A stretch of 64,000 bases of DNA from Treponema sp. (GTDB lineage Bacteria > Spirochaetota > Spirochaetia > Treponematales > Treponemataceae): positions 83,662 to 147,661 of the forward strand of contig JAGBIY010000045.1 in NCBI GenBank assembly GCA_017934745.1, written 5' to 3'. Shown here in pieces: positions 19,714-30,171 of this stretch. The position numbers were made by a program, and so were the translations under genes. How positions within the stretch are numbered: position 1 is the first letter of the stretch; every line of letters begins with the position of its first letter. The notes beneath the pieces are model-generated. The model saw only the letters and a program-made list of their open reading frames with translations. It made no database searches and was not told the DNA's origin.

Positions 19714-22506
19714 TTATCTTCCGTGGCAGTTCTTGAACTTTTTGCCGGAGCCGCATGGACACGGGTCGTTCCGTCCGACTTTCGGAAGCGTCCTGACCAC
19801 CTGCACCGGCCGGCCCGTCGACGCGCTCGCCATCGTCCTTGCGGCCTGGCTTTTCGCCTGCTCCGCCATCCTGCTCGAAGCAGCCTGCTGGCTTATGGAC
19901 TCGGCCTCCTCGTGCTGTTCCGTGCCCTGCATCCGCTCCTGTCTCTGGAGCTGGGCCTGCCTCTGCTGCTCGACCTGCTCCGGAGTCTGGATTTGGATTC
20001 TGACCTTGAAAGTGATTCCTGCGATTCCGATTCTTATCTGCTCGATGATTTCGTCGAATTTGTTGAATCCGTCGATTTTGTACTCTGTGAGCGGGTTCTT
20101 GCTTCCGTATGAGCGGAGATGCACCGCCTCTCGGAGTCCGTCCAGGTACTCAAGCTGGTCGAGCCACTTCCTGTCGATGGCCTGAATGTACTGGTACCTG
20201 ATGAACATGTTGAACTGCTCTTTTCCGACGAGGTTCTCCTTTTCCTTTATGTCGTTGCGGAGAATCTCAAGAACTTTCTCTTCCTCAAGGAAGTCGGGGC
20301 TGAGCTGGAGTCCGAAGTAGTTCCTGATGTTGTCCAGAAGCTCCTTCTGCGATTCCTTGCTCTTCCTGTCGTGGATGTATGTCGAGAACCAGTCGTCGAG
20401 ATATTCCTCCGCAGTCTCCATGACGCGTCCGGAAAGGTCGTCGTCCGTGAGAATCTCGTCCCTCTGCGTGTAGATGTACTCCCTCTGCTCGTTGAGGACG
20501 TCGTCGTAGTCGATGAGGTTCTTTCGGATTTCGAAGTTCCTCTCCTCGACCTTCTTCTGCGCGTTCTCGATTCCCTTGTTGAGCCACGGATGGTCTATCG
20601 GCTCACCGGCCTGCATTCCCATCTTCTTCATGAGGTGCTTCATCTTCTCTCCACCGAAAAGCCTCATGAGGTCGTCGTCCATGGAGATGAAGAACTTCGA
20701 GCGTCCCGGGTCTCCCTGGCGGCCTGAGCGGCCGCGGAGCTGGTTGTCGATTCGGCGGCTTTCGTGCCTTTCCGAGCCGATTACATAGAGTCCGCCGAGG
20801 GCTTTTACTTCCTCGTAGTCCTTCTGCCAGTCCGCCTTCGCCTTTGCGAGCGCGGATTCGTACTGCTCAGGAGTCGCCTCCGTGCCGCAGATTTTCCATG
20901 CCCTCATCTCCGGGCTTCCGCCGAGCTTGATGTCGGTTCCGCGTCCGGCCATGTTCGTGGCGACGGTCACTGCTCCCTTCGCTCCGGCTTCGGCGACTAT
21001 CAAGGCCTCGCGGGCGTGGTTCTTCGCGTTCAACACTTCGTGCGGAATCCCCTTCTTCATGAGAATTGAAGAGAGGTGCTCCGATTTTTCGACCGAGACC
21101 GTACCGACAAGCACCGGCTGTCCTTTTTTGTGCGCCGCCTCGATTTCCTTGGCGATTGCGTTCCACTTGTCCTCTTCGTTCAGGTAGACTTCGTCGTTCT
21201 CGTCGATTCTGGCGACCGGCTTGTTCGTCGGAATCACTACGCAGTCGAGCTTGTAGATTTTGGAGAACTCCACCGCTTCCGTGGCCGCCGTTCCCGTCAT
21301 GCCCGAAAGCTTCTCGTACATCCTGAAGAAATTCTGGAATGTGACGGTCGCCATCGTCCTGTTCCTCTGCGCGATTTTGACGTGCTCCTTAGCCTCGATG
21401 GCCTGGTGGAGTCCGTCCGAGTACCGCCTTCCCTCAAGGACGCGGCCTGTGAACTCGTCTACGATTTCGACTTTTCCGTCTTTCACGACATATTCAACAT
21501 CCTTCTCGTAGAGGAGGTGCGCGCGGATTGCCTGCGTGAAGTAGTGCACCCACTCGAAGTTCTGCTCGTCCGTGACAGTGGTGTTCGGTTCGATGAGGTT
21601 GTGCGCGTGGAGAATGTCGTCGATTTTGTTCATTCCCTTGTTGGTGAACGAAATCCTCTTCGCCTTCTCGTCGATTTTGTAGTCACCCTTGAGCGCGGCC
21701 CTCTCTTCCGGCGTCATCTCCGATTCGTCCGGGTAGTCGTCGATTCTAGGGTCCTTCTCCATCTCCTCGAATTCGCCAACGTACTTGTCGACCTCGTAGA
21801 ATTTGAAGGTGTCGTCCTCTCCCTGGCCAGAGATGATGAGCGGGGTTCTCGCCTCGTCAATCAATATCGAGTCGATTTCGTCCACGATGCAGTAGTTGAA
21901 GCCCCTCTGGACTTTTCTGTTGATGTCTATCTGCATGTTGTCGCGGAGGTAGTCGAATCCGAATTCGTTGTTCGTTCCGTATGTGATGTCGCAGTTGTAG
22001 TTCTCTTTTCTCGCCGCGTTGTCCATGTTGGAAAGAATTTTTCCGACGGTGACTCCGAGGTAGCTGAACACCGGCTTCATCGTCTCCGCGTCGCGCTCCG
22101 CGAGGTAGTCGTTGACTGTCACGACGTGCACGCCCTTTCCTGAGAGCGAGTTCAAATATGACGGAGCGACGGCGACGAGTGTCTTTCCTTCACCCGTCTT
22201 CATTTCGGTGATTCTTCCTGAATGGAGAACGATGGAACCCATTATCTGCACGTCGTAGGCTCTTTCGCCCCTGACGCGGAAAGCGGCCTCGCGGGCTAGC
22301 GCGAACGCTTCCGGCAAAATATCGTCCAAGGACTCGCCCTTCGCGAGCCTGTCCTTGAAAATCTGTGTCTGCTTTGGGAAATCTTCGGCTGACAGTGACT
22401 TCGCCCATTCTTCCTTGGCGTTTACGGCCGCGACGATTGGTCTCAACTTTTTCAAATCGCGTTCATTTTGTGAACCGAATATGACTGACAAAACTTTATC
22501 TAACAT
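19714..22506 (-). CDS. secA: Protein translocase subunit SecA
   Basis: A 930-residue SecA of full length. It has the Walker A motif [10 protein letters not shown] near residues 101-110, the DEAD-type [15 protein letters not shown] near residues 208-222, [13 protein letters not shown], and [20 protein letters not shown] in the second nucleotide-binding fold. The C-terminus carries the zinc motif [14 protein letters not shown] that binds SecB or ribosomes. SecA is the ATPase that drives preprotein export through SecYEG. The start [20 protein letters not shown] is the family N-terminus; an in-frame ATG nine codons upstream is less likely. Confidence 0.98.
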   Translation of the reverse strand: MLDKVLSVIFGSQNERDLKKLRPIVAAVNAKEEWAKSLSAEDFPKQTQIFKDRLAKGESLDDILPEAFALAREAAFRVRGERAYDVQIMGSIVLHSGRITEMKTGEGKTLVAVAPSYLNSLSGKGVHVVTVNDYLAERDAETMKPVFSYLGVTVGKILSNMDNAARKENYNCDITYGTNNEFGFDYLRDNMQIDINRKVQRGFNYCIVDEIDSILIDEARTPLIISGQGEDDTFKFYEVDKYVGEFEEMEKDPRIDDYPDESEMTPEERAALKGDYKIDEKAKRISFTNKGMNKIDDILHAHNLIEPNTTVTDEQNFEWVHYFTQAIRAHLLYEKDVEYVVKDGKVEIVDEFTGRVLEGRRYSDGLHQAIEAKEHVKIAQRNRTMATVTFQNFFRMYEKLSGMTGTAATEAVEFSKIYKLDCVVIPTNKPVARIDENDEVYLNEEDKWNAIAKEIEAAHKKGQPVLVGTVSVEKSEHLSSILMKKGIPHEVLNAKNHAREALIVAEAGAKGAVTVATNMAGRGTDIKLGGSPEMRAWKICGTEATPEQYESALAKAKADWQKDYEEVKALGGLYVIGSERHESRRIDNQLRGRSGRQGDPGRSKFFISMDDDLMRLFGGEKMKHLMKKMGMQAGEPIDHPWLNKGIENAQKKVEERNFEIRKNLIDYDDVLNEQREYIYTQRDEILTDDDLSGRVMETAEEYLDDWFSTYIHDRKSKESQKELLDNIRNYFGLQLSPDFLEEEKVLEILRNDIKEKENLVGKEQFNMFIRYQYIQAIDRKWLDQLEYLDGLREAVHLRSYGSKNPLTEYKIDGFNKFDEIIEQIRIGIAGITFKVRIQIQTPEQVEQQRQAQLQRQERMQGTEQHEEAESISQQAASSRMAEQAKSQAARTMASASTGRPVQVVRTLPKVGRNDPCPCGSGKKFKNCHGR

Positions 22507-22605
22507 AATGTTCTCAATAATAATTGAAAACAATCGTGAAGTAAATGCGAAATGCGGTTTTGACCCAGAATTGAAATCCGGCGGTCGAATTGATATTCTT
22601 TCTGA

Positions 22606-23853
22606 ATGATTTTTTCAAAAAACAATGTTTTTTCCTGTCTTTTTTCTTTTGCGGCGATTGTTTCATCGATGGTTTTTCCATCTTGCAGAAATTCCGAATC
22701 CATAGCGTCCGTCGGTGAGAACGATCTTTTCAACTTGAACTATGGGAATTTCGAGGACGAGCTGAACTTGTTCGATTTGGCTTCGCACGGAAGCATCGAC
22801 ACATACATGACGATGAGGGACGGATTTTTCTACATAGCCAATGGAGAATCGAAGAAAGTGATGGAATTGAACTCCTACGGCGACCTGCTCGGACTCTACT
22901 ACAACCCGGAGGCGGTGCTGAACCTTGAATTCGCCGACGAGAACGCCGGAAATTCCACAAAGAAGGCAGTCTCCTATCCGTTCAACACTCTCGGCCCCAT
23001 CGCGGTCGATTCGCTGAAGTCCCTCTATGTCGTCGATTCGCTCCCCGTCGAGCGTCAGGAGCGGGACGAGAAGAGGAGGCTTCTTTTGAGGAATGTGGTG
23101 CTCAGGTTCGATGACGACGGAAAATTCGTGGACTACATCGGCCAGCAGGGGCCTGGAGGAACGCCTTTCCCGGCTGTGAAGAACATCTACACGACTTCCG
23201 GCAACGAGCTTGTCGTGGTATGCACGACCAACGACGGATTCGAGGTTTTCTGGTTCGGAGAGAACGGATTCCTCCTTTATCAGATACCCGTGACCGAGAA
23301 GTCTCTTCCGAAAATAGGCTCCGACGACGGCTCCGGGGACAGCCCTGTCTACTCGCATTTTTCGATAGAGAATGTCGTTCCCGACATGAATCTTCTCAAG
23401 TTGTACCTGAAAGTCGACTGCTATTCGAATTCAATCGATGCCGACCTGCAGGTGAAGTCAGGAATCGATTTCTCGAAGACTTTCTTGATTCCGTTCGACA
23501 TAGCCGGGGGAAAATTCGAGGATGCGCTTGAGATTCCGGCTTACGAATATGTCGTCTCGGAGAGCATGGGGCAGGAGGTGGACGAGATTCCGTTCAGCTT
23601 CCTCGGCGTGACGGAGAACGGCTGGTTCTTTTTCCTGGTCCCGACCGACGATGGATATCTGGTCCAGATGGTGCAGCCTGACGGCCAGCGGATTGTGAAG
23701 CGCAACATATCCGTCGACCACGGGAGCGTGCTTTTCCACACGCTTTCGCTCAACTCGTCCGGCATCATAAGCGGGCTGTTCGCGCGCAGGTCGAACGCGT
23801 CCGTCGCTTGGTGGCGCACTGATTCGCTCATAGACTCTTTCATATCGAATTGA
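22606..23853 (+). CDS. Spirochaete NHL-repeat-like lipoprotein
   Basis: A 415-residue protein with a signal sequence ending MVFPSC, a relaxed spirochaete lipobox, so it is probably lipid-anchored. The body has repeated beta-propeller-like strands ([45 protein letters not shown]), in the style of the LIC_12708 family of spirochaetes. The ligand is unknown. It begins 100 bases from secA in the opposite direction and is followed 30 bases later by a membrane protein gene. The N-terminal start is the first ATG; no clear ribosome-binding site is seen. Confidence 0.75.
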   Translation: MIFSKNNVFSCLFSFAAIVSSMVFPSCRNSESIASVGENDLFNLNYGNFEDELNLFDLASHGSIDTYMTMRDGFFYIANGESKKVMELNSYGDLLGLYYNPEAVLNLEFADENAGNSTKKAVSYPFNTLGPIAVDSLKSLYVVDSLPVERQERDEKRRLLLRNVVLRFDDDGKFVDYIGQQGPGGTPFPAVKNIYTTSGNELVVVCTTNDGFEVFWFGENGFLLYQIPVTEKSLPKIGSDDGSGDSPVYSHFSIENVVPDMNLLKLYLKVDCYSNSIDADLQVKSGIDFSKTFLIPFDIAGGKFEDALEIPAYEYVVSESMGQEVDEIPFSFLGVTENGWFFFLVPTDDGYLVQMVQPDGQRIVKRNISVDHGSVLFHTLSLNSSGIISGLFARRSNASVAWWRTDSLIDSFISN

Positions 23854-23883
23854 AAAAACTTTTTGTGGAGGAAAAAGAGGACG

Positions 23884-24483
23884 ATGGATTTCTCTCAGAT
23901 TCCGGAAGGGCACGAGGACGGCGAAGAACCCCTCATCTTCCATTACGACAAGGCTGAGCGCGTGAGGAACGCTCCCCAGATTGTGAAGGACTACTACGAT
24001 GGAAAGCTGATTCAGAAGCGTCCGGGGCTTTTCAAGGCTCTTGTGGCCACCAGGTCGAACAGGCTCATCTTCATCGCCTTGATGGTCTGCTTCGCGCTCG
24101 TCGTGTTCAACATGTTCTTCGGCCCCAAGCCCAATGTCGAGACCCGAAAGGGCGTTCCGATGACTCTTGCGGCTTTCTCCTACGACGGCAGTGTCCTCGT
24201 GAGCCTTGAATTCGACGATGTCTGGAAAAAATTCGCGGGAAAATATTCGGGCGGAATTCCCGTCTTCGCTAAATTTGAGGCTGTCGATGTCGATAATCAA
24301 GTTGTCGGCGTTTTCGAGGATGCTGGGCTTTATGAGGAGAGGCAGCTTTTTCTCCGCGCCAGATTCACCGATTTCGACATCGCTTCCGTGAATGCCGAGG
24401 TCGAGCTGAAATTCGGCGGAGAGGAAAACTCTGACGGAGACAGCAGACCTGTCGTGTTGAAGGCGAAGGTCGAAAGACGCTGA
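23884..24483 (+). CDS. Single-pass membrane protein, conserved in treponemes
   Basis: A 199-residue protein with a cytoplasmic N-terminus of about 60 residues (MDFSQIPEGHEDGEEPLIFH), one membrane helix (RLIFIALMVCFALVVFNMFF near residues 59-78) and an extracytoplasmic beta-rich domain. The start at 23884 follows AGAGGA. No enzymatic motif is seen. It is coupled to the lipoprotein upstream and another membrane protein downstream, so the three may work together in the envelope. Confidence 0.7.
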   Translation: MDFSQIPEGHEDGEEPLIFHYDKAERVRNAPQIVKDYYDGKLIQKRPGLFKALVATRSNRLIFIALMVCFALVVFNMFFGPKPNVETRKGVPMTLAAFSYDGSVLVSLEFDDVWKKFAGKYSGGIPVFAKFEAVDVDNQVVGVFEDAGLYEERQLFLRARFTDFDIASVNAEVELKFGGEENSDGDSRPVVLKAKVERR

Positions 24484-24513
24484 CGCATAAAAAAGGATTT
24501 TTGGGGTTTAAAA

Positions 24514-25008
24514 ATGTTGCAGTTCTATTTTCTGTCTGTGTTGTTGAACGTGGTCGTGGGGTTCGTTCTCGTATACGCGTCTTCCAATGTCAAGAAGGCG
24601 AGGTACGGCGACGATTACCTTTACGAGGGCGATGTCGTTTCTGAAAGCTCTTCGCCAATCGCTTCGTTCGACGATTCCGTGGACGGAGCCGATTCGGGAA
24701 ATCCTTTTTCCTCTTTTTTGAACGACAAAATCTTCAGGCTGGTGCTCGGAGTCGTCTGCTTCTTCATCGGCCTCATAAAACTCGCGTACACCGTGCAGAA
24801 CGATGTCGCTTTCGTCGGCGATTTCGTTCCGGCTCTTGCCGGACTTTCAGGCGGTTCATGCCTGCTCGTGGGCTATTTCCTCTCCGCCGGCGTCGATGTC
24901 CCTGATTTCCTCGAATCGTTTTTCGTCAACGGAAAGAAATTCGTGGGCATATTCTGCATCGTGGCGGGCGTCCTCCACTTCATCTTCCCGCGCGTCCTTT
25001 TCCTGTAG
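24514..25008 (+). CDS. Four-helix integral membrane protein
   Basis: A 164-residue protein with an N-terminal membrane helix (FYFLSVLLNVVVGFVLVYAS), a hydrophilic loop rich in Asp and Ser (residues about 28-70), and three further hydrophobic stretches (LVLGVVCFFIGLIKLAY, FVPALAGLSGGSCLLVGYFL, FVGIFCIVAGVLHFIFP). I recognise no family. It is the last gene of the set beginning at 22606. Confidence 0.65.
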   Translation: MLQFYFLSVLLNVVVGFVLVYASSNVKKARYGDDYLYEGDVVSESSSPIASFDDSVDGADSGNPFSSFLNDKIFRLVLGVVCFFIGLIKLAYTVQNDVAFVGDFVPALAGLSGGSCLLVGYFLSAGVDVPDFLESFFVNGKKFVGIFCIVAGVLHFIFPRVLFL

Positions 25009-25164
25009 GTCTCATTTGCCGAAAAAATTCATTGTTTTTTCTCACTAAAGAAAATATACTATGCGTTGTTGAGAAAGATTCTAAAGAGGTGGATTTTTAT
25101 TCTCAATACGCAAAGAAACAGTCTCTTCCTAAAAAAGAGGCAAATTTATTTTAGGAGAACCACA

Positions 25165-25866
25165 ATGAAGTACACTGCAGAAGTGGAACATATGTGTCCT
25201 TTGGCTAAGGGCGCATATCATGGTCCTGCTCCGATTCCTGAAGAAGGAAAATGGGTTCAGGCGAAGAAAGTCGAAGACATTTCCGGCTTTACACACGGTA
25301 TTGGTTGGTGTGCACCTCAGCAGGGTGCCTGCAAGCTCTCATTGAACGTCAAGGACGGAATCATCGAAGAGGCTCTCGTCGAGACCATCGGATGTTCTGG
25401 AATGACTCACTCGGCCGCTATGGCGTCTGAAATCCTCATCGGAAAGACACTCATCGAGGCTTTGAACACTGACCTCGTCTGCGATGCAATCAACACGGCA
25501 ATGCGCGAGCTTTTCATGCAGATTGTCTACGGAAGAACTCAGTCGGCTTACTCTAAGGACGGACTCAAGGTCGGAGCTTCCCTTGAAGATTTGGGAAAGA
25601 ACCTCCGCTCTCAGGTCGGAACGATGTTCGCCACAAGAAAGACAGGTCCTCGCTACCTCGAAATGACAGAGGGATACGTCGAGCAGATCGCTCTCGACAA
25701 GGACAACCAGATTGTCGGATACAAGTGCATCAACTTCGGAAAACTCATGGATGCACTCAAGGCTGGAGTCGACGCTAAAGAGGCTATCGAGAAGGCTCGC
25801 ACTCACTACGGACGCGTCACAGAGGATCAGGGCGTCGTGAAATTCATCGACCCTCGCAAGGAGTAG
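25165..25866 (+). CDS. NifU/IscU-like iron-sulfur scaffold protein
   Basis: A 233-residue protein. The first 120 residues contain the IscU/NifU core with GIGWCAPQQGACKL and ETIGCSGMTHSAAMASEILI followed by GKTLIEAL, giving the cysteines expected for cluster assembly. The remainder (YSKDGLKVGASLEDLGKNLR and on) is an extra domain not found in classic IscU. The start at 25165 follows TTAGGAG. The stop is three bases before the GGGtGRT gene, a constant neighbour of such proteins in anaerobes; the joint role of the pair is not established. Confidence 0.85.
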   Translation: MKYTAEVEHMCPLAKGAYHGPAPIPEEGKWVQAKKVEDISGFTHGIGWCAPQQGACKLSLNVKDGIIEEALVETIGCSGMTHSAAMASEILIGKTLIEALNTDLVCDAINTAMRELFMQIVYGRTQSAYSKDGLKVGASLEDLGKNLRSQVGTMFATRKTGPRYLEMTEGYVEQIALDKDNQIVGYKCINFGKLMDALKAGVDAKEAIEKARTHYGRVTEDQGVVKFIDPRKE

Positions 25867-25869
25867 ACA

Positions 25870-26907
25870 ATGGCTTTATTTGAAGATTACGAGGGAAGAA
25901 TCCCTCAGGTTAACAAGGTCCTTAAAGCGTACGGCTTCTCGGAGGGCGAGAAAGGTTTGAACGAGGCCCGCGATTTGTGCAAGGCCCGCGGTTTCGACCC
26001 TTATGAAATCTGCCAGTCGACACAGCAGATTTGTTTCGAGGACGCGAAGTGGGCTTATGTCCTCGGTTCGGCAATCGCAATCAAGGAAGCAGAGAAGTCT
26101 GGCGACAAGACTGGTTCCACAGCCGCCGCCAACATCGGAAAGGGACTCCAGGCGTTCTGCTTGCCGGGTTCTGTCGCCGACGACCGCAAAGTTGGTCTCG
26201 GACACGGAAACTTGGGCGCCCGCCTTCTCTCTGAGGAGACGCAGTGCTTCGCGTTCTTGGCCGGCCACGAGTCTTTCGCGGCTGCCGAGGGAGCCATCAA
26301 AATCGCGGCCAACGCCAACAAGGTCCGCAAGAACAAGCTCCGCGTCATCCTGAACGGTCTCGGAAAGGATGCCGCCCAGATTATTTCCCGCATCAACGGC
26401 TTCACATACGTCCAGACAAAGTTCGACTACTTCAACGGCGAGGGAACCGACAAGGCTCTCACTGTCGTGAAGGAAGTTCCATACGGCAACAACCCTGACC
26501 GCCTCATCGTCAAGTGCTACGGCGCCGACGATGTCCGCGAGGGTGTCGCGATAATGTGGCACGAGGACGTCGATGTTTCCATCACTGGAAACTCCACGAA
26601 CCCGACACGCTTCCAGCACCCGGTCGCTGGAACTTACAAGAAGGAACGCTTGCTCGCCGGCAAGAAATACTTCTCTGTGGCTTCCGGCGGCGGTACGGGA
26701 CGCACATTGCACCCGGACAACATGGCCGCGGGGCCGGCTTCTTACGGATTCACAGATACTTTGGGCCGTATGCACTCTGACGCACAGTTCGCAGGCTCTT
26801 CATCAGTCCCGGCCCACGTCGAGATGATGGGTTTCATGGGAATGGGAAACAACCCGATGGTAGGTTGTACAGTCGCTTGCGCAGTCGCAGTCGCGGGTAG
26901 CTTCTAG
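25870..26907 (+). CDS. GGGtGRT protein
   Basis: A 345-residue soluble protein named for its ASGGGTGRTLHPDN motif near residues 276-289. Other well-kept blocks are TGSTAAANIGKGLQAFCLPG near residues 81-100, GHGNLGARLLSEETQCFAFL and a C-terminal GNNPMVGCTVACAVAVAGSF. Several cysteines (TQCF, GCTVAC) could hold a metal or cluster. The family is common in anaerobes and always beside a NifU-like gene, as here (three-base gap), so a role in iron-sulfur chemistry is inferred. Function is otherwise unknown. Confidence 0.9.
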   Translation: MALFEDYEGRIPQVNKVLKAYGFSEGEKGLNEARDLCKARGFDPYEICQSTQQICFEDAKWAYVLGSAIAIKEAEKSGDKTGSTAAANIGKGLQAFCLPGSVADDRKVGLGHGNLGARLLSEETQCFAFLAGHESFAAAEGAIKIAANANKVRKNKLRVILNGLGKDAAQIISRINGFTYVQTKFDYFNGEGTDKALTVVKEVPYGNNPDRLIVKCYGADDVREGVAIMWHEDVDVSITGNSTNPTRFQHPVAGTYKKERLLAGKKYFSVASGGGTGRTLHPDNMAAGPASYGFTDTLGRMHSDAQFAGSSSVPAHVEMMGFMGMGNNPMVGCTVACAVAVAGSF

Positions 26908-26944
26908 TTCTTTTTGAGTTTTAGATTTTTGTAGTAACGATATA

Positions 26945-26977
26945 AAATGCGGAGCGTAACAGTTCCGCATTTTTTTA
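26945..26977 (+). terminator. Rho-independent terminator
   Basis: AAATGCGGA (26945-26953) pairs with TCCGCATTT (26964-26972) and is followed by T residues. It ends the NifU-like/GGGtGRT operon. Confidence 0.85.
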
Positions 26978-27005
26978 TGATTTGCACGAAAAAAAGGAGA
27001 AACAA

Positions 27006-27557
27006 ATGCCAAAGAAAATACCGACAGCCGAAGAAATCCGTGAGTATCTGAAAAATACACAAACAGTTATTAGTTTTACATTCCCGAACGAAGCGGTTTG
27101 GTGCAACAAAACAACATTGCCGTTGCTTGAGGCTGCCGAAGCCGTTGGAACGCCGAACGAAGAAATATGGGAATTGTGCAAGAAAATCGCTTCAATGTCG
27201 CACGCACCCCTAAACCTCAAAGAATACGAGAGAATGTTGCCGTTTGCACAAAAGAACGGGACTGTTGACGCTGTGCTGAAACTGCTTGAGAACTACGGAC
27301 CAGATTTTTCCAAGAACGAATGGTATTATTTTTATGACATCATCGGCTTTTACTATTGCGTTGCGCTCATTTCTCAGTCTGATTACCGAAAAGAAGATTG
27401 CGAAGCTCGGCTTTGGACAATCGTCGATAGTTTCATCAAAAACGACACAGAAAATCACTCTCTTTACGTTCTTCTCAGAAATATGAGCGTTTTACAAAAG
27501 AAGCGTCCGAGTCTTGCTCCAATGCGTGAAAAGCTGGAAGCGGCGATAAAATCTTGA
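27006..27557 (+). CDS. Hypothetical soluble protein
   Basis: A 183-residue protein, start chosen at the ATG after AAGGAG. It is helical, with MPKKIPTAEEIREYLKNTQT at the start, PNEAVWCNKTTLPLLEAAEA near residues 26-45 and a C-terminal RPSLAPMREKLEAAIKS. No domain is recognised, and no signal peptide or membrane segment is present. It is enclosed between two terminators and is probably a single-gene unit. Its base composition is somewhat more AT-rich than its neighbours. Confidence 0.65.
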   Translation: MPKKIPTAEEIREYLKNTQTVISFTFPNEAVWCNKTTLPLLEAAEAVGTPNEEIWELCKKIASMSHAPLNLKEYERMLPFAQKNGTVDAVLKLLENYGPDFSKNEWYYFYDIIGFYYCVALISQSDYRKEDCEARLWTIVDSFIKNDTENHSLYVLLRNMSVLQKKRPSLAPMREKLEAAIKS

Positions 27558-27570
27558 GTGGTGCAAAAAA

Positions 27571-27604
27571 GACCGCCCTTCAAAAACTGAAAGGCGGGGC
27601 TTTT
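27571..27604 (+). terminator. Rho-independent terminator
   Basis: CCGCCCTTC and GAAAGGCGG form a stem with one mismatch around AAAAACT, followed by GGGCTTTTCC. It lies 14 bases after the gene at 27006. Confidence 0.7.
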
Positions 27605-27749
27605 CCAAGTTCCGCATTTTTTTGCCCATCGGGATTCCTCTCTTTGCGTGTGTTTCCGGTTCTTTTCTTCTCAAAAAAAACTTGACAAATCGCCTTTTGT
27701 GTTTTTCCCTTGATTTTTCATTTAAAAATGCCGAGAATCTATAGAAATT

Positions 27750-28478
27750 ATGGATAAGAAGATTTTAACGCGCAGTTATCTGGAGACGCTTTCGTCATCG
27801 GATTTGGTTTCTCTGGCCGATGATTATGGAATAGACATTCCCGACAATTTGAGTAGAAGGTTCATCATCGGAGAACTGCTGGAGATTGCGGAGGGGGTGG
27901 GCAATGCCGCTGGCGAGTCTGGGACTGCCATCTCAGAATTGTCTGAGCTTTCCGACGAGGAGTCTTCCGCTCTTCCCGACTCTCTGAAAAACAAGATGAG
28001 CGACGCGCTTCCGTTGTCGTTCAACGAATCCGAGATAGATTTTGTCTTCAGGAACCCGGTCTGGGTTTATGTTTTCTGGGACATAAAGGCCGCTGACTTG
28101 GCCAAGATGGAAGATGACGACGATTTTGACAGGGTTGTCCTCCGCGTCTCTTATTTCGATTCTTTCGAGGCGACCGTGCCCACGAAGTCGTTCGATGTGA
28201 ATGTGTCCGCTGGAGACCATGGGCAATTCGTGATGGTGGCTGTCAACAAACAGTCGGAGAGCGCGGTGAAATTCCTGCGCATAGATTTGGTCGCCCTTTA
28301 CGATGGAAAATCCGATACCATAGCCATTTCAAAGAAGATGGAACTTCCTGTCGGTTCCGACTTGCTCGGCACCGCGATGCCCGGACGCGACTTTGCAATT
28401 TCGCCTGTCAACGAACTTTCAGGAATGCGTTCCGCGCTGAAGAATCACTATCAATTCCAAAGGGAATCTTTTGTCTGA
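27750..28478 (+). CDS. DUF4912 domain protein
   Basis: A 242-residue protein. The N-terminal 45 residues (RSYLETLSSSDLVSLADDYG, IDIPDNLSRRFIIGELLEI) look like a SAP/LEM-type helical motif; the C-terminal part is a DUF4912 domain with FVFRNPVWVYVFWDIKAADL near residues 98-117 and the VLRVSYFDS strand. DUF4912 domains are carbohydrate- or protein-binding immunoglobulin-like folds of unknown detail. The next gene, a GH57-like protein, starts 24 bases on, a constant pairing in treponemes, which suggests joint action in glucan metabolism. Confidence 0.8.
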   Translation: MDKKILTRSYLETLSSSDLVSLADDYGIDIPDNLSRRFIIGELLEIAEGVGNAAGESGTAISELSELSDEESSALPDSLKNKMSDALPLSFNESEIDFVFRNPVWVYVFWDIKAADLAKMEDDDDFDRVVLRVSYFDSFEATVPTKSFDVNVSAGDHGQFVMVAVNKQSESAVKFLRIDLVALYDGKSDTIAISKKMELPVGSDLLGTAMPGRDFAISPVNELSGMRSALKNHYQFQRESFV

Positions 28479-28502
28479 TTAATCAAAAATGGAGTTTATA
28501 AA

Positions 28503-30113
28503 ATGTCTTCCAAAAACTTGGTTCTTTTAGTAGTAGCACACCAGCCTTACATCAGGCATGTCGAAGACGAGGAGGCGCATGCCCTTGAGAACGACATGCT
28601 TTTCAATTCCATTTCGAACGTGTACATTCCTCTTCTGAATACACTGCGCGATGCTGATTCCCGTTTTTCTGGAAGCAGATTCAAAATATCGTTGGTCATG
28701 TCTCCGACTCTTTGCGAGATGCTCAGCGATGAGGAAATCCAGGAGCAGTATGTCGCGTGGCTAGAGAGGCGAATCGCGCTTGGGGAGAAAGAAATCGCGA
28801 GGTGCGCGGACGACGGGGGGATGCTTCTCAACGCCTCCGAGACGCTTGAGAAGGCGAAAAATGATTTGTCGGATTTCGTCGAAGTCTATTCAAGAAACAT
28901 CGTGAAGGCCGTTTCCGACTTGGCCGAGGCCGGAAGAGTCGAGCTTTTGGCGACTTGCGGTACCTTCGCTTACCTTCCGCATTATTCGGACATGACGGAA
29001 GTCCTGAACGCGCAAATCGAGTCTGGACTTTGCTCTCACAGGCGGTTCTTCGGCTCACTTCCGGACGGGTTCTACCTTCCGTATCTCGGTTATTCGGTCG
29101 GGATAGAGAGGGTGCTGCGCTCCTATGGCCTCAACTATTCGATAGTCGACGGTCGCTCGTTCTTCTTCAGCAAGGACGATGTGGCCGATGGCATATTCTC
29201 GCCGGTCAGGTGCGAGAAGTTCAACCAGCTTGTCTTCTTCGCAAACGATTCCGAGTCTTTTGCCGAGTTGAGGGAATATTCGGAGAAAGGCGTGTTCAAG
29301 GATGATTCCAGGGACATCGCTTTCGACTTGCCGGTTTCTGATTTGTCGGATTTCCTTTTCGAGGATTCCGCCCGCATTCCCACGGGGTTCAGGTATTACG
29401 CGAAGGATTCTTCCCTGTATGATTCTGCGGCGGCGCAAAAGGTTGCCGACGAGTGCGCTTCCGATTTTGTTGAAAAAAAAGTCGGGAAAATTGTGGAGGC
29501 CGAGAAGCTTCTTTGCAAGGATTCTACGCTCGTGTGCACTGTTCCCGCCGAGATGCTCGGAGCGTGTTGGAGCGAGGGCTCTTCGTTCTTTGCCAGGGTT
29601 ATAGAGAAAGTCGTGCGTGGCGGCAGCGGTGTCGAGTTGACAGGATGCGCCGATGTGCTACGCATGTTGAAGGTCATGAAAGTTGAGCCTCAGCTGATTT
29701 CCCTCTATCCGTCTTCCGATTCCGCCGACGGTTTCTGCGAGGATTCCCTTGACAGCTCCAACGCATGGATGATTCGGTACGCGAGGAAAATGAGCTGCAG
29801 GATGATCGACATAGCGGACAGATTCCCGAACGACACTGGCTTGAAGATACGGTTGCTGAACCTCGGCGCGAAGGAGCTTTTGTTGGCGCAGAGCGGCGAG
29901 TGGGCGAGGATGGTGCATTCCGGGGACGACGACGACTGTCCATGTTTCGCAGAGTACGCTGAGGAGCAGTTCAAGGAATTCATCAAGTCGTTCATAATCG
30001 TCTACGATTCGCTCGGTTCTAACACCGTCAGCACTGAATGGCTCACAAGGATAGAGCGCCGCCACCGTCTCTTCCCATGGATGAATTTCAGAATTTTCTC
30101 AAAGAAAAAGTGA
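28503..30113 (+). CDS. GH57/DUF1957-like protein lacking catalytic residues
   Basis: A 536-residue protein with the overall order of GH57 alpha-glucan branching enzymes: LLVVAHQPYIRHVEDEEAHA at the start, VYIPLLNTLRDADS, VELLATCGTFAYLPHYSD near residues 144-161, GSLPDGFYLPYLGYSVGIER near residues 185-204, VPAEMLGACWSEGSSFFARV near residues 347-366, and a C-terminal helical domain. In active members the third motif is WLPECxY with the nucleophile Glu, here YLPYLGY; the acid/base Asp of FDxELFGHWW is replaced by Pro in VPAEMLGACW. It therefore looks like a non-catalytic relative, possibly a glucan-binding or regulatory protein. Confidence 0.75.
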   Translation: MSSKNLVLLVVAHQPYIRHVEDEEAHALENDMLFNSISNVYIPLLNTLRDADSRFSGSRFKISLVMSPTLCEMLSDEEIQEQYVAWLERRIALGEKEIARCADDGGMLLNASETLEKAKNDLSDFVEVYSRNIVKAVSDLAEAGRVELLATCGTFAYLPHYSDMTEVLNAQIESGLCSHRRFFGSLPDGFYLPYLGYSVGIERVLRSYGLNYSIVDGRSFFFSKDDVADGIFSPVRCEKFNQLVFFANDSESFAELREYSEKGVFKDDSRDIAFDLPVSDLSDFLFEDSARIPTGFRYYAKDSSLYDSAAAQKVADECASDFVEKKVGKIVEAEKLLCKDSTLVCTVPAEMLGACWSEGSSFFARVIEKVVRGGSGVELTGCADVLRMLKVMKVEPQLISLYPSSDSADGFCEDSLDSSNAWMIRYARKMSCRMIDIADRFPNDTGLKIRLLNLGAKELLLAQSGEWARMVHSGDDDDCPCFAEYAEEQFKEFIKSFIIVYDSLGSNTVSTEWLTRIERRHRLFPWMNFRIFSKKK

Positions 30114-30171
30114 GAAATCCGTTTTTTGGGGTTGACTGAATCAATCTATTTCTATATAGTATTGTTCATTC

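Noticed and set aside
21076-22143. Long open frame opposite secA on the + strand
   Set aside because: It lies fully inside secA, has no ribosome-binding site or domain, and is explained by codon bias of the GC-rich gene.
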